Origin: Melanocharis versteri
Lineage: Eukaryota > Chordata > Aves > Passeriformes > Melanocharitidae
NCBI GenBank assembly: GCA_013397845.1
Contig: VZTG01008989.1
Location: forward strand, 228,687-292,686
DNA length: 64,000 bases
Reading direction: 5' to 3'
Positions within the stretch are counted from its first letter, which is position 1, and each line of letters opens with the position of its first letter. Below are positions 11,514 to 24,920 of the stretch, piece by piece. The translations under genes and the position numbers were made by a program. The notes beneath the pieces are model-generated. The model was not told the DNA's origin and made no database searches. It worked only from the letters and a program-made list of their open reading frames with translations.

Positions 11514-14500
11514 CCTCAATCATGCTTGATGAGAGGCACTTACAGGCCACATGGGCTGCCAACAGGACCATCTATCACCTCTGTAGGTGTCCAGACCGTA
11601 ACTGAGATAAGCCAGCAGATGACATGCAATTTTTCATAAGATGTGAATATTGAGATCTATGACACACAGCTAACATCCAATGTCATACAAAAAAAAAATA
11701 AATTTAAAGGTGAGCTGAGGTAAACCGGAAAGTTTCGGGTAGTTGGAATTTTTTGGGGTTTAATTACTAGTCAATTTATAACTAGTGAGAGATAAATTCA
11801 TATAGTTAACATGAATTTAGCTTAAAACAATGTTTTCCATAATAAATCGTGTTGTTTTATGTCAAGACCTACAATCAGGGTCAGGTCCCTAAGCTAGATG
11901 AATGTCTTATACACCACTTGAAACAGAACATTTTGCTTAATTCTCCTTCTGACATTTTTACTATCTCAGGAATAGCAAAATCTAATGCTTCTGTGTCAGC
12001 CCTCGTGCTCTTGGTGTGTTTGGTGCCATCGCATCATTCTCCTTTCTTCTTCTGTCCTGTACTTCCTCTCTTCTCAGCTTATTTTCCTTCATCTGGTCAT
12101 GTTCATGTCTTTTCCATAAACGACATGTTCTTTCCTCATTTTTCTTCTCTGCTTAAACATAAGCTCTCCTTCACCAGGGCCAACTCTGTAAATGTCTGAG
12201 TCTTGCTGAATCACTCATTAATATCATCCCCACAGACTCCTCTTGAACAATCATTTCCAACAGCACATCAGCACATCATGACTGCCAAAGAAGCCGCTTG
12301 GATGGAAACAAACTGCAACTCAACGTGCCCAGTGTGACACCAAACACATGTGATGTCATTCCACGACCACAAGACTTAGTGTTATTTTGTTTTGATTTTC
12401 CCCAGCCACTGGTACTGGACTAGCAGCTTCACAAAGAACGGTTATTTAATGGCTGCTGTGTAAGCCAGAGAGTCTGAGCTAGTAGCTTGAGAAAGCTGTG
12501 ATTTGATTTCATCCTGGCCAGCCTGAAAGTCTGAAGCATCTGACATTACACAGGCCCAGACAAACAGAAGACATAAGACAGTGATTTCATAAGAGGAATT
12601 GAGCTGTTGTAATAAGCTTAGGGACCAAAAGGTGAACAGCAAAGGTTAAAGAGAGCGTGTGGAAAGACAGTCTACTTTTCTTCCAGGATAAGAGGGAAAA
12701 TATTTGTCTTCTTTTCTCTAGCTTGGAGCACAACAGAGCTCTCTCATTTCTTACTAAGTAGGGGGATCATGTGATGAATCAAAATATGGAGCTTGCTTTT
12801 GGCTATAAAGTAGCAATCCAGACATATAGTCTCTTTCTAGCTCTTGGCCAGCAGTCACTCGAGCACTATCATGTACTGTATATGGCAGAGTATTTAACTT
12901 ATCCCTTTTCAATAACATATAGCACAGCAGTTAAGAGAAGATCTAGATCAAGCAGTGAGACAGGCATGGTTTTGTCTTCTAATGGCTGCTTCCGTGAAAG
13001 GAGGATTGAACAGACCCTGCCTTGCTAACTAAGAAAAATAGTGTCAACTGTATTAAGTGCTTGAGCCAAAACTAAGAGAAAATAAAATTGCAGTATCAGC
13101 AGATTCTTCTCTGTGGCTTTCCATAATGGAGAGGGGCTAAAGAGCCCAAAGAGAGCAGGCACAAGCACATATACGTACTATCTTTCCACTGTACTTCCTG
13201 TCCGGAGACACCTCCTTCCAGGGGCATCCCTGTTTCTTTTTTCTTTACTCATCAGGTCACCAGACCTAAATATTTTTCTTGCTTATTTAGATCTATTTTA
13301 AATAATACATGGAAAGTTTCTTTCCTGGTGTTTGGTCAACATCTAATGAAAATATGAGAGGAAGTGTTTAGCTTCCCCTACTCATCATATCCTAGTCCCC
13401 CCTTAGAAACACAAAAGCTTTATTTGTCATAAATTCTGTGCCATGAGGCTTCCTCTGCTTTTAGTCACAGAAATTCCATCTGCTGGCTTGTCTTGCTGTG
13501 CCAGCTCCATGCTTCTGCCATGGCCAAACATGACATTCCCAGTGTTTATGATGGATGGAAATTATGGGGGCAATAAGTTCAGATGTGCTCCAGGCATGCC
13601 TGTACAAGCACCATGGAAAGGCTTTGAGAAACTTCCAGCTAAGTTTTTCCTCTGTCACTCTGTGTTTTTAGACCCTTGCTAACAATTCAAGGTATAAAGT
13701 ATTCATTTTTCTAGACATCTTTTCTGATTCTCAGACAACCCACAGAAATATTGGAGTTTTCACACTGATATTTTCCCCTGGATATACTTGCTTCAAAACT
13801 TGTTTTCCATAAATTGCCTATCTGCAAAAATTTGAGCCTTGTTGTGACAGGCTTCTGGAATCATATGATGCCATTGATGTTATCTGAGTTTGATAAACAG
13901 GAAAGCATTTCCTGCAAGAACTGTTGCACATGCATTTTTTTTTTTATATAATCTCATGGGAGAATATTCAATCAACTTAATTAATTCCTTTTCTCTGGGC
14001 ATTCATGCCAGTGAAATACAGTCACTTCGATTTTTAAGGAAAGACTGAAATGTCAAAGAGAAATAGCAAATGGCATAAGCATATATATTTCATTGCAGTT
14101 ATAGAAGATTCTTGGATTATTTTTTCAGTTCTGATTTTATGGAATTTGAAATAGATTCATAAGTTGGTACATTCCCACAAAGAATTAAATATCATTTTAG
14201 TTGCTCACAGAACTGTAATATATCCTCACAGATTTCATTGGAGCTTTGTGTTTCAGCTCAGGTTATCAACACTAGGATCTGTAGGACAGAAATAGGAATG
14301 CCATGGGTTTTTTAAAAGACTGGTTTTCTGCTGAGTTCACTAAATATACAAAGAAATATGCCAAACATCTCTCTATTTCAACCACAAATTTGCATTTTAT
14401 CATTGCCTCATTCCAAGTTGCTTATTTCTCTTTCTTTCTAGGGGCCAAATGACAATTTTCTTTTGTAAGGAAAACATACTTCTCATCAGAACCTTTTAAA

Positions 14501-17500
14501 ATCTATCAAAAGAAAGCATTATAATGACAATTAAAAAATACTTGCTCTGGTTAGAGAGTGTACTATACTGTATGAACAGGATCTGTACTGAATTATGAAC
14601 AAAAATTAAAAATTAATAAAAATTGTCTTAAAGTTCCACTTGAATTTGACAGCAATTTTCTATCCAGGTCAACACGCAAGACATTTATAGTGTTGCCAGT
14701 TCACATAATTTAAGCTTTAAAGTTTCAAGAGTTGGTGTTCTGCTGCGAAGCTTGAAATTGGCCCATTTGCAAGCCTTAAGCTGAATTATCACCAACATAG
14801 TGAGAAGCATCCAGTGTGTGTGTAAGTGAAAATTATACAATTTCTTCTAGGACAGGAATCATGCAATTGAGAATAAAAATAGTACCAGATTACTCAGTTT
14901 CAAACAAAAGTAACCCAACAGTGAGTATTTACAACTCCTAAGTGGAGAACATGTAGTATGTTAACATAGAAAGCAGAAGTGTTAAAGCCACTGGGTACAG
15001 TTCTTGCCCCAAACAACATGAAAGCCTGGTGCATAAAGGAGCAAAAAAATATCTCAGGAATGATTGCTTCAGAAAAGTGTGTGTGAACTACCTCTTTTCC
15101 CTCTGCAAGTCAGAGTGAAGGGAAGAGAGAAGTTGTACAGGCCTATTACTATCCTTTAGTATAAAGACACCAATCACTCTGTCCTATGGAAGGTCCATTA
15201 CTAGAGCATGGCAACAGCTAATGCACCTATACATTGGAAGTTGTATTATTAATGGCCTCGCTAATAGCTGGTGACAGTGAGAGAGTGAATTTCCACAGTT
15301 CACAGCCCTTTGTAAGTCTTCTTCTGGAACATTTCTCTCCACTATCATCACCCAGACTCCCCCTCTGACCTCTTTATCAGTCAGTGAGTGGTACCAGAGG
15401 CTTAAGACACATAATCACTGCAGTGTGCCATGTGTGCTCTGCAGGGCAACACAACACAGGGAGAAACTAGAAAAAAACCCCAGTGCTTTAAAAAATATAA
15501 GTTCCTATTAATATTTTACGAGGTAATGATAATGTCATTTAGTTCCACTTTTATTCTTTTGTGCTTACTTACCTCACATGAATTTTCATGTTTCATCTTC
15601 AAATTAATCTTCTTATTTACAGCTATGCAGCCTGATCTAAAATTCACCATGGGCAGTTTGATCAAGCCCATATCTACCTTAGAACTCGGCCTCCCTTGAC
15701 TCCTAGACATGAAATCAAAGGCTGAACCTGGCTTATCTATGTATTTCGGGAATACAGAAGTAACATTAAAAGAAAACACTACTGTGTTTGCTTCCACTTC
15801 TGCCTCCCTTTCAAGAGGAAGAGAAGTAGCTGCTTGTTTCAGCACCTCTGCAATTAAACGTAATATCACCAGCTACATGTTACAGTTTATTTCAAGCCTG
15901 CTTTATGTTCAGCAAACCTTAGAAAACTGATGCTTTTTGCTCCCACCTTTTTTCTCCATAGACCAAGCGGTTGAATGAACCCCCGTTGTTTGGTACAGAT
16001 AATGTTACACAGATGTTGCTGAAGCACAGCGCTGGCCCTCGGACTGCACTTGGTGTCTGCAGGAGCACCTGGAGCCTTCCAGGGCCTTTGAAGCCTTGCA
16101 CTTGGCCTTTCACAGAAATGTACCAAAACATGGTGATACTGCTGGTGGTTTTAACAGGGAGGGTTGGTGTAATGTCCTGCTCCATGTGAGACAGCAAAGG
16201 CATCACCTCTCACTACTCCTGCTCTTTAAATTGCCAAAGCTTCTTTAGACTCTTTGTTTACCATTAATGCTATTAAGGGTTACTGTAGTTCCGTGAAAGC
16301 CTAAGTTATGAGGTTGACAAAACCATCCTGAGTATCTTCTCTCTGAAAAGACAGTATGAAAACAATATAAGTACTTGTCTATCAATTTCAAGTAAAGCAG
16401 ACTTTGAGTTTGCATTTGATCTGTTCAGAGAGGTTTAAAACCTTTTTTTTTTTTCCAGCGGCATCAAGGAATTTGTATTTCATAGCATTTTCCATAATTA
16501 AAAGGTCAGTGAAGCTATTTTCAAGTGTTCTTTACAGTAGAAGTAACTTCAATCTTCCTGCTACTCTTCTTGGTGTTTTTCAGCCTCCTAGAAGAGCACT
16601 TGAATGAATCACTTAGGGCTAAAAATTTTAAAGTAAGTTCTTAAAGGAATCTTTTAGTTGGTTTGTTTCCTTAACACAAAATTTGTATATAATTCTTACT
16701 CAAATTCAGAAAAGCTGAATTAATATTCAATTAGCATGGTGCAAAGAACTACCCTGGTTTGTGCAATATTTCTGAGTACTGGTCTAACAGGGAGAATTTA
16801 TACACTTTTCCCCCTTTTGTTTTGCTTTGATTATTAATACTGGTGGTACTTTTCAGCTTTATTGGGGAGCCTGGGGAATTGAGGAGGTACCTTTTTCATA
16901 TTTTCTTCCAGGAGTGCCAGCTCTAAGAGTCGGGCCAATATATAAAATACTCTGATAAAGGGCAAACGGGACCAAGAAGTTGTTCTGGAAGCACTGAGAC
17001 TGAATGGTTTCCCAAAAACATGGCATAACATTAATTATTCTGATATTTCAGCCTTGACTCTTTCTCTGCCTTAACATCTATTTCTGGCTGCCTACTTTAA
17101 TGAAATTTGGAGGATCTTAACTTTCTCAGAGATTGTTATTCCTCTATTAAATTAATCAATGGATTCACTGAGAGATGGGGCAGGAGGAGTGGTCAGGCAC
17201 AACCAGACATATGCGGATCACGATAAATGTCTCATTTCTCCAAGACATCAGAGAGAAAATCATCCATCATGTTGTATTTTAAAAGAGTTTGCGTTTCTGC
17301 AGATCTTGCCTGGGTAGCATACAGCTCCTTGCATTGGGCTGGCAGCGAGATGCCCAAGGTAAAAGGTGGTTTGCAAGCCTGCCTTCTCAGCAGCTTCACG
17401 GGGAGAGAGGGGCAGCTGCTCTGAGCCAGCCCCTCCTTTGCCCGGGACTAGACCTTTCCAGGTGCAGCACATGCTGGCCCCACTCCAGCAAAGCACTTAA

Positions 17501-17639
17501 GCACATGCTTAACTTTCAACACATCAATTACTCATGGAGAAGTCAAGCCCAGAGAAGCTGCTGCAGCAGAGATAGCGGTGGAAAGGAAATGGGGAGGTGG
17601 TGACCTTATTGCCTCCCTTTCCCAATGGACCTGTCTGCA
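11514..17639. other. AT-rich non-coding stretch
   Basis: No coding gene recognised. A good acceptor-like sequence (pyrimidine-rich, then TTTACAG ending at 15622) lies between opposing frames (15430-15699 + and 15516-15869 -), but no partner donor or conserved peptide supports an exon. The stretch 14640-14830 has the texture of a conserved non-coding element and is discussed under findings. Nothing else is supported. Confidence 0.55.
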
Positions 17640-17805
17640 GACATCATTCAGGGCCTGGGGTAAAATGATCGCCGAGGCTAATAGGTCAATGACCTGCTAC
17701 TCTGTCGTTAGCCCAGCCCCAACCTTTGCAAAAGAGAGGGGAAGGGAGTGGGGAAGATCTGTACAGTTTGTCAGATGTTATCACACTTGATAAGACAAAG
17801 CTTTG
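17640..17805. promoter_or_regulatory. Candidate cis-regulatory module
   Basis: Several textbook motifs sit within 170 bp: a perfect IR-1 nuclear-receptor palindrome (17683-17695), facing GATA motifs TTATCA (17778-17783) and TGATAAG (17788-17794), an E-box-like CAGATG (17772-17777) and a CAAAGCTTTG palindrome (17796-17805) containing TCF/SOX-like half sites. Such clustering is typical of enhancers. Conservation and activity are unknown, and individual short motifs occur by chance. Confidence 0.4.
17683..17695. promoter_or_regulatory. Perfect IR-1 nuclear-receptor element
   Basis: AGGTCAATGACCT is two consensus AGGTCA half-sites inverted with a one-base spacer. This is the classic IR-1 arrangement bound by FXR-RXR and some other nuclear receptors. 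A perfect 13-bp match is rare in a 64 kb sequence. Binding in vivo is an inference. Confidence 0.5.
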
Positions 17806-17884
17806 CTTTCAGGAATTTCTTCTTCCCTAGTGAAGAAAATATGGCAACCCGGAGATCTGTAGTGGCAAAGAGGAAATTCACAGT

Positions 17885-17950
17885 CTTTTGTTCTGGCTCT
17901 GCCACTCACATCTGTGACAAGCTTCCTTTCTCCCTTAAGCTATTCCAATT
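17885..17950 (+). mobile_element. MIR-like SINE relic
   Basis: TTCTGGCTCTGCCACTCACA followed by a TCTGTGAC segment closely follows the MIR core (CTGGCTCTGCCACTTACTAGCTGTGTGAC). The continuation into CTTCCTTTCTCCCTTAAGC fits the decayed 3' half. It lies about 80 bp from the motif cluster above. Confidence 0.55.
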
Positions 17951-20900
17951 TCTGGCTCTGCATGTGTCAAAATAAGTTTCCAAAGCAAATCACAAATGTA
18001 TGGGGTAATTAGAGCTGTCATTTTATTGTCAGGGGAAGGCACTCCCCTTACCGAAGAAGAGTACACCTCCTTGTCAAGAGCATATTGTAGTGATGATGAA
18101 GAATTTAACATTTGTCTCTTCGGTTAATTAATATTTTTTTTTTCTTTTCACTTGAGGGATGGGATAAGGAAAAAGAGGAGAATTGCCTGATGTTGCTGCA
18201 ATATAGATCCTTTTCTGCTTAAAAATCTCTTGGAAAATGCTGTTGAGAGGTAGACAACTACGCATAAACACTAGAACACAAAAAAGTGACCCTAAAGTGA
18301 CCTTTTCAGACATGTAGAGACTTACCTGAATTTAAAGAAAATTTAAAAACAAATATTCAAAAATAACATTCAGAAAAATTGAAATGCAGCAAATTGAAAG
18401 ACAAGATCTGTTCCTTCAGATCTCCAGCAACATGAAAAAGATCTTCTAAATGTTTGGAGGGATATCTTTAGGAAAACATGCAGCCCAGATCCTCACTCTT
18501 CCAGAGAATCCCTCAAGGACACATCTGAAGCTCCCTTCACAAGACACAGTAATGACAAGCTCACCATAAACCTACTCTCAAATGTTTTCATAGTTTTTTT
18601 AATGTGAGTATTCTGTAATAATGGCAACATATATGGAAATAATTATTTTGAAGACTCCTTCTTTTCTTTGTGGAAGTTTAAATGCACACAAAAAGAAATT
18701 ATTTTCCAATTAAACTCCTCTGCTTTAGTTTCATACTGCTGTACCATACATGACTCCCCAGTCTCTGTGAAACAGCTTTCTCCAGGGCACCCACAGCACT
18801 TCACTCATAGGAAATTTCAATTAAAATGGAGTCAGAGATGTGTTTTAGATGCAGAAAGAGTGGAAAGGTATCTAAAATGCATGCTGCAGTATGGAAGAAG
18901 AATGGGCTTTCTAATCAACGTGCAGGACACTTGCACTCAGATTTGCTCTCTTCCACTTGTGATGAGCCACTTACTTCCAGTGCCCAGGGCCCAGTTCCCA
19001 GCTCCACAGAGGGAATCACTACGACTCCTTTCTTCCATCTTTCTTGCACATTTTGCAACACGCCATTTTGTTACTGTGCTGGAAATAACTACTGTGGAGC
19101 ACGAAGCACGGTGGTGGCACCAAGCACAGAAAGGCCTCTCTGAGGTGCAGTTCAGCTGTGGGGTTCAATGGTAAAGTCAATCTAAGGACTCCTGCCCATT
19201 TCATCTGCTTATCCCTGCCTGTGTACTGCAATTCACTGCCCTGTCAGTTGTTCCACTCTGTTTTTCTGGAAGACGCTGAAAGAAGATCAGGGAACTTACC
19301 TAGTTAAAAGTAAGTCTCACTAACATAATTGCTCATTCAGGTCAATGTATAGGTAAGGACAGTGTGGTCCCATCAACAGATCCTAGCACAAGTAAGTGGG
19401 CTGTGAGACATAGCACAGGGATGGAAACAATGACTTTGGGTGATCTTAAATTTGTTTAGTCATCATTTCATTTCACTGTGGCCTGAGCAAAACTTTTTTA
19501 GACTGGAGAAGCATTAAGTGTTGTTATATGAGTCTGTGTCCAACTCCATTGTGAAATTTTGACCTTCTGCAGGATTTCTGATCGAGTACCACAGCAGCTC
19601 TTTGCAAACATTAAGTACTGTGTCCCTACAACACACCTGGCTGGCAGATAAAATATCCTCTTATCAGATGGGCAAAATGAGCAGCACAGTGATCACGACT
19701 GGCTCAGCCACGCAGCACGAGCCACCAGGAGAGGCAGCAAGAAGCAGAAAGGCCCAACTGCTGGACTGATGTTTTAACTACAAGGCTTCTGCTGGAAACC
19801 AGCGGCCGCTCGCAGTAACTGCCAATACAGAGATGCTTCAAGCAGCAATAGGAATGGGGTGAGGAGTAACAATGATATGACTTGCAGATGGCTTTCATTA
19901 AACAGAGTTTATATTGGATTAAAGACACAATCTCAGTAAAACTGCTTGAAATAGTTTAATCTAATCTTGAAGAGGCTTTTTGACCAAATCCAACATGTTG
20001 CTGTGAATTTTGCAACTCCATTGAAATTTCCTGAGGGATTCCATGCTTGAACCACCCCCCCCACCACAAAAAAAGGAATCTCAATACAGTCATGTTTGTA
20101 AGTTTTATCACTGAAAAGGAGATATATTTTGTAGAAAATGTATGTTTATACTTCTAAAAATAATTCTTATTTTTGCTAGCTCTTATGAGCAGCAGCTTTG
20201 TCATTGATTAACATGAGTGATTGACTGAGGTACAAATAATGGAAAAAGCAAAATGGTTTTCTGTGTTACAGAAGTAACAAGAAAATACTTATTCCAGTGA
20301 CAAAACTAGTGGTAATCAACTTTTCCCGAGAGAAAGCTTGTTTCATGCCATATTTAGTGTCCATCTTCAACCTTTAAAAATATTATTGTTTTCACAGCAA
20401 AATTATTGTCATGTGGCATTTTGTTCAGGGGTTTTGGGAGCCTAAAAGTCAAAAGATAATTCTGTTATGCCAAAAGTTACCATTTTCACATACAGTCATA
20501 CAAAAGTTCATCAAGACACATATTACTTGATTCACAATGCACAATCCAAATAAGGTTATATACATGCTTGCAACTCCATTTCCTGCTATATTCTTGGACT
20601 TTAATGTAAGTTTTCTGAAGCTTTTCTTTTTGGGGACAAATCCAAATAGGTAATCTCGTGAATAGACACTGAAGCTATGAGTGAACAAGGTAATTAAAAG
20701 TTTGCCTTTGAACAGTCAAACAAAGTAAAGGAATTGCCTTACTAGGTTTTTGACCTATATGTGTTTGGTTAAATACCCAAACCAACCAAAACTTTAGCTG
20801 CACTTTCCTTCTAAGTTTCAACTGTTCAAAATTAGCTGAGGACCTCAGGCTCCAGTAGAGAGACCCAAAACCCACCTAGGCTGACTCCTTGAAGGACAGA

Positions 20901-22662
20901 GAAATCCCTTCTGATTACAGTTCATAAAAAGAAAAATTGTTTATAAGCATGGAAAATAATATTCATAGTTGCATAAACGATGATAACAAGGGGTGAGAGA
21001 GGTTAATGGAGGGGATGGAGCTTGCAATTCTAAAGCAAAGAATAAAAAACAAAACCAACAACCCCTCAAAAGATTCAGAAGTCCCATCAGACAAAAACTA
21101 AATGTTTTCAAAATCTGCAAAAACCTTCTGGTATAAAATAATTCCAAGTTTCAATGACAGTGTGGTTGGCAATAAACTATAAATCACTGCACACAGAGGT
21201 TTCTAACTGGCAAGTGGCAAACACATGAAGGCTATTTCTCCATGCTTTTGGCTTATTTGAATACAATGTTTTGAAGTTCTTAATAAGGAAACAGGATTTA
21301 TATAAGACTGTATTTCTCAGCCCTTTTAATCTCTCTGATCCCCGCTGGATAACTCCGGTTGAAGCTAACAGAGCGCTAGAGGCTTGGAGTGATTGTGGTC
21401 CTAAATGCCCTTTGAATGTCACTACCCAGGTACTGGAGAGAGGCTCAGAGGCACAGAAGAGCTGTGATAGGAGATCAACTGCATGACCTGCCGCCAGGAA
21501 CTCTGAAGATGTAGGACCTGTGGTGCATGTACTGGCAGTAGGGAAAGCTGTAGCTGCAGCTCACAGTTTACCAGATATGCTGTGTTTCAGCAGAATTGAG
21601 GCCAGAGGCAGTCTGCTACTCACTGAACAGGTTTGGTCTCTTATTTGGAGAAGGAGCCTCTGCTCATCCTTCACTCTCCTTCTATGTTGTTAGTTTTTTA
21701 GTGGTGTGGGGTTTTTTGTTGTTTTTTTGTTTCACCTTTCTTGCCTTTAGCTTAATCTTAAAAGTTAAAAGAACAGAAGCTGAGCAAATGTCCCTATGTG
21801 CGCTCAGACATGGGTAGTCAGAGGGTTTTGTAACAGCTGCTGTATTGCTTTCTCCTCCACCTTTGAGGAATTCCTTATTCCACAGTATTCCTTATTCCTC
21901 ACCAACAAGATAAAAAATTAAAACATATTCTCTGTGTCTGCAACAGCCACTGCTTCAATAGTATCATCTAAGACCCAAGCGAGGGAGGAGCCTCCCCAAG
22001 ATTCCTCCTGGAGACAAGAAGGATCTTGGCAAAATGTTCTTCGAAATCTACCTCTCTCTTAACCTGCTGTGATAACATTTCAGTCACAGGCAGGAAAAGA
22101 CTTGTCTTCCAGCAGTGGATCCATACCTGACAGTGGCAAGAATGGAGAAAGGTGAATGCATGAAAGGCAGGAATAACCTGCATTGCACAAGCATCTGAGG
22201 ACTCCTCCATAAGGGCCCATGAAAATCAAAGTTACCCTATCATACCTAGTGAATCAATTTTCAGACACAGTCTGTACACCTATGTCACCAACGCTCCAGT
22301 ATAAAGCTGCTTTTGTTGCCACCTGCTGTATGGTGCAGAAGCAGGTGCAGACAGGAGCACATTCAGCACTGGCAAGTCATCTGAGTATTTAATATCTTCT
22401 CAGCAAGTTTTGAAAATTTTATACAGATTCTGGTTCAGCCTGCAGCCAGTGATAGCCCTCCTAACTTCTGACTCCAGCTGGTCAGCAGTCAGGACCCCCT
22501 ACAATCTCACTGCTACGCGCAGTGGGTGTGACTATATATGGTGGGGTGTGGCTTTGAGGTGCTGTCATGGGCAGGCATGACAAAGCCGAGGAGCCTGAAC
22601 CTTGCTTCAACCCACAGTGACCTTAACAGGCTGTTCAGAAGGCATATTCATTGTATAGGAGT
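17951..22662. other. AT-rich non-coding stretch
   Basis: No gene recognised. The longest frame (18668-19174 +, 168 codons) is overlapped by other frames on both strands and looks like no known protein. A short stretch at 20160-20240, with SOX-like CTTTGTC and homeodomain-like ATTGATTAAC, has an enhancer-like texture. Nothing else is supported. Confidence 0.55.
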
Positions 22663-22725
22663 GGGAATTATTACCATGTATACGGACGCAGAATTAAACA
22701 CAGGCAGAGACAAGAGAGAAGGGAT
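22663..22725 (-). mobile_element. Possible MIR-like SINE relic
   Basis: GGGAATTATTACCATGTATA, then CACAGGCAGAGACAAGAGAG further on, resembles the reverse complement of the MIR 3' half (ATTATTACCCCCATTTTACAGATG...CACAGAGAGGTTAAG). The middle is diverged, so this is a low-confidence call. Confidence 0.35.
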
Positions 22726-23693
22726 ACTCCCTAGGAGCATTTGAAATGAAGCTCTGTATTGGGGGACGAAAATAAATTAGCCAGCTGAGATTGATGTTGG
22801 AGAGCAAATGTGGTTCGTATTTTATTAATAAAAGAGGTCTCCCCACAAAGGAAATTCCCATCTTGGCCTGGCGATGTAGCACTAAGTGGTAATGGATACA
22901 TGAAATGCCAAAACCCATAGATCTCTAGTTACACCAGAGTAGACACTCTTTGGGGCTTGTAATTACAGGGAGCTGGCAGACATTCAGATTTCATCTTTGA
23001 GAGAGAAGAGGACTTTCTGCTCTCCTGCCAACTGGGATGACTTAGCTCAGTGCCAAGTTGGACATACCTTCCAGAGTATTTGCAAAGTAGCATTCAGCCC
23101 TACCTCAGATTCTTTCACTTTCCAGGTTTCTGAAAATGAACAAGTAAAATATTTGTAATGGCACCTGTAGCAGTGAGGCATCTTGGAGAGAAAAGCCAAG
23201 TCCTGCCTCCCAACCAGAGGAAAGCACAGTCGAGAAAAAGCAACAGCTCAGAGCTGTGTGGGACCGAAACAGAAAAAAAATCATAATGGCTGGGGAACAA
23301 ACGACGTATCAAGGACAGAAGATATTCTTGGACACGAGTTTTCTCTCTGGACCCATCCTAATGGTGTGGATTAGGCACTGACGTAAAGAACCATGGGGCA
23401 AAGATGGTTTCCCAGGCTGAAGACAAACTGACCATGCTGCCAGGGGTCACCTATATAGTCAAGACCTGTTGTAACAAGACCTGGAAAGTCAGACCTGTCC
23501 TCTGTTACTCTCTTCAGATTATTCCTGGACATTTTCCCTCGATTTTTTGTACTGAGATTAACACTACTAAGTCTGCCCTAGGAGATTTATGCTGACTGCC
23601 AAGGTGGCAGATGATGAGCTATCTGATATTAAGTTAGACCCCTTCACATGAAATACATAAAATCTGTGGGCAAAAGAGCAGTCCCAATACTTA
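22726..23693. other. Non-coding stretch
   Basis: Short frames only, none recognised. No repeat or regulatory structure that I can support. Confidence 0.55.
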
Positions 23694-23750
23694 GCCAAAT
23701 TCTGCTCTCAGTTACACCAGAGGAATGCAACTGAAGTCAATATGATTTAC
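23694..23750. mobile_element. Ancient amniote interspersed-repeat relic
   Basis: CCAAATTCTGCTCTCAGTTA, then CACCAG...CTGAAGTCAAT...GATTTAC, resembles an old repeat that recurs in sauropsid genomes, with TTACACCAG / GAAGTCAATGG / TTACTCCTGATTTAC modules. A related copy is at 58721-58775. I cannot decide between the 3' end of an old CR1/L3-type LINE and a SINE. Confidence 0.4.
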
Positions 23751-24212
23751 AGGAATAAATGACAATATATTGCTTGGGTTTTTTTTTGAGATGACGTGCA
23801 GATTCTAGTTGTAGCTAATAGGACTGGCCACAGAAAAAAACTCAAAGAAAAGTAACACTGTTATTTGTTTTTCTTCCCTAACTCTAATGTCAGCCCCAGT
23901 CTAACAAAGCACCCAGTAATATTTGCTTAGGCACTGAATTTGTTAGCCTAACTTATTTTCACTGTTTATCCCACATTTCTGTGAGAATGTGTTAAAAAGA
24001 AATAATCTGTTAATGCCAAAAGTTCTCAAATACTCTATTTCACATGTACCTCTAGTGTACACTAGAAGGAGCTTGCAAGTATAGCTGTGCTGGAATTTTT
24101 ATTTCAATAAACCCCAGAGGGGTGGTGCAACTCCTGACACTACATTGGTTCCAAGGATGAAATAATACATCCTGGCAACCCAAGTCGATTTTGCCAGCAG
24201 AGCTGCAATGCC
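23751..24212. other. Non-coding stretch
   Basis: AT-rich sequence with no supported feature, ending in a T-rich homopolymer. Confidence 0.55.
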
Positions 24213-24236
24213 TTTTTTTTTTTTTATTTTTTTTTT
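24213..24236. repeat. Poly(T) tract
   Basis: Thirteen T, one A and ten T. Low-complexity sequence. Read on the minus strand it is A-rich, but no polyadenylation signal or recognisable retroposon body adjoins it. Confidence 0.7.
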
Positions 24237-24898
24237 CCTGAGACAGAATCCCAGCAAAAACCTCTCCTGAGAAACCAAGTGTGACCTCCACATTAGCTGG
24301 CTGCTTGGGATGCTCAACTGGCAGGAGACAAAGGTGAACACCCCTGCTCTGCTGAAATCAGCTCTATCAAATCTTAACCCCTCCCATAGCGAAAAGCCTC
24401 CCCAGTCCTGGCCCTGCTGACTGCCAAAAGATCCTTCTGTCCTTCTGAGCTCGTGTGTCAGAGCTGCTCCAGCGTAGTTTGGTCAGCTGGTGGTTAGGAT
24501 GAGATGTGGGAGAGCTGGGTGTCCTTCAGACAACACAGGAGCTCAAAGAGGGATGTCCTCTATCTCCAGACATCTCAAGCAGCAGCCTTTTGGCTAAGGG
24601 GCAAAGTTCTGTCTGCTTGTCAGCAGAAGCACTTGCTGGGGGCCCAAGGAATCTTTCCTGACAAGGATGTTATTGCAATTGGTGTGCCCTCACTGTGAAA
24701 AGCATAGCTTTTTGAAAGTTGGTGTGTACTGGCACAAACACATGTACATTTTGTTTCCGTGAAGAACTTCTGATGGACTCTTGTGAGCTCAGGAAAGGCC
24801 AAATGACCTAAGGGTTACAAGGTGCCAGTTACAGATACTGTTTCACATTCTTTCTTAGAAAAATAGTTACGAAAATACCGGATTTTCTTTCCGCTTTC
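24237..24898. other. Non-coding stretch
   Basis: Unrecognised sequence with short frames only. Confidence 0.55.
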
Positions 24899-24920
24899 TT
24901 TTTTTTTTTTTTTTTTTTTT
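24899..24920. repeat. Poly(T) run of 22
   Basis: Uninterrupted T homopolymer preceded by a pyrimidine-rich segment. Its length is likely polymorphic or error-prone. Confidence 0.8.

Noticed and set aside
15516..15869. 117-codon minus frame facing a + frame with a good acceptor-like AG at 15622
   Set aside because: The two strands conflict, no donor partner was found and no conserved peptide is recognised.
18668..19174. 168-codon + strand frame
   Set aside because: Overlapped by frames on both strands, no family resemblance, no splice or promoter context.
24899..24920. Poly(T) as the tail of a minus-strand retroposon
   Set aside because: No polyadenylation signal, target-site duplication or recognisable body beside it.
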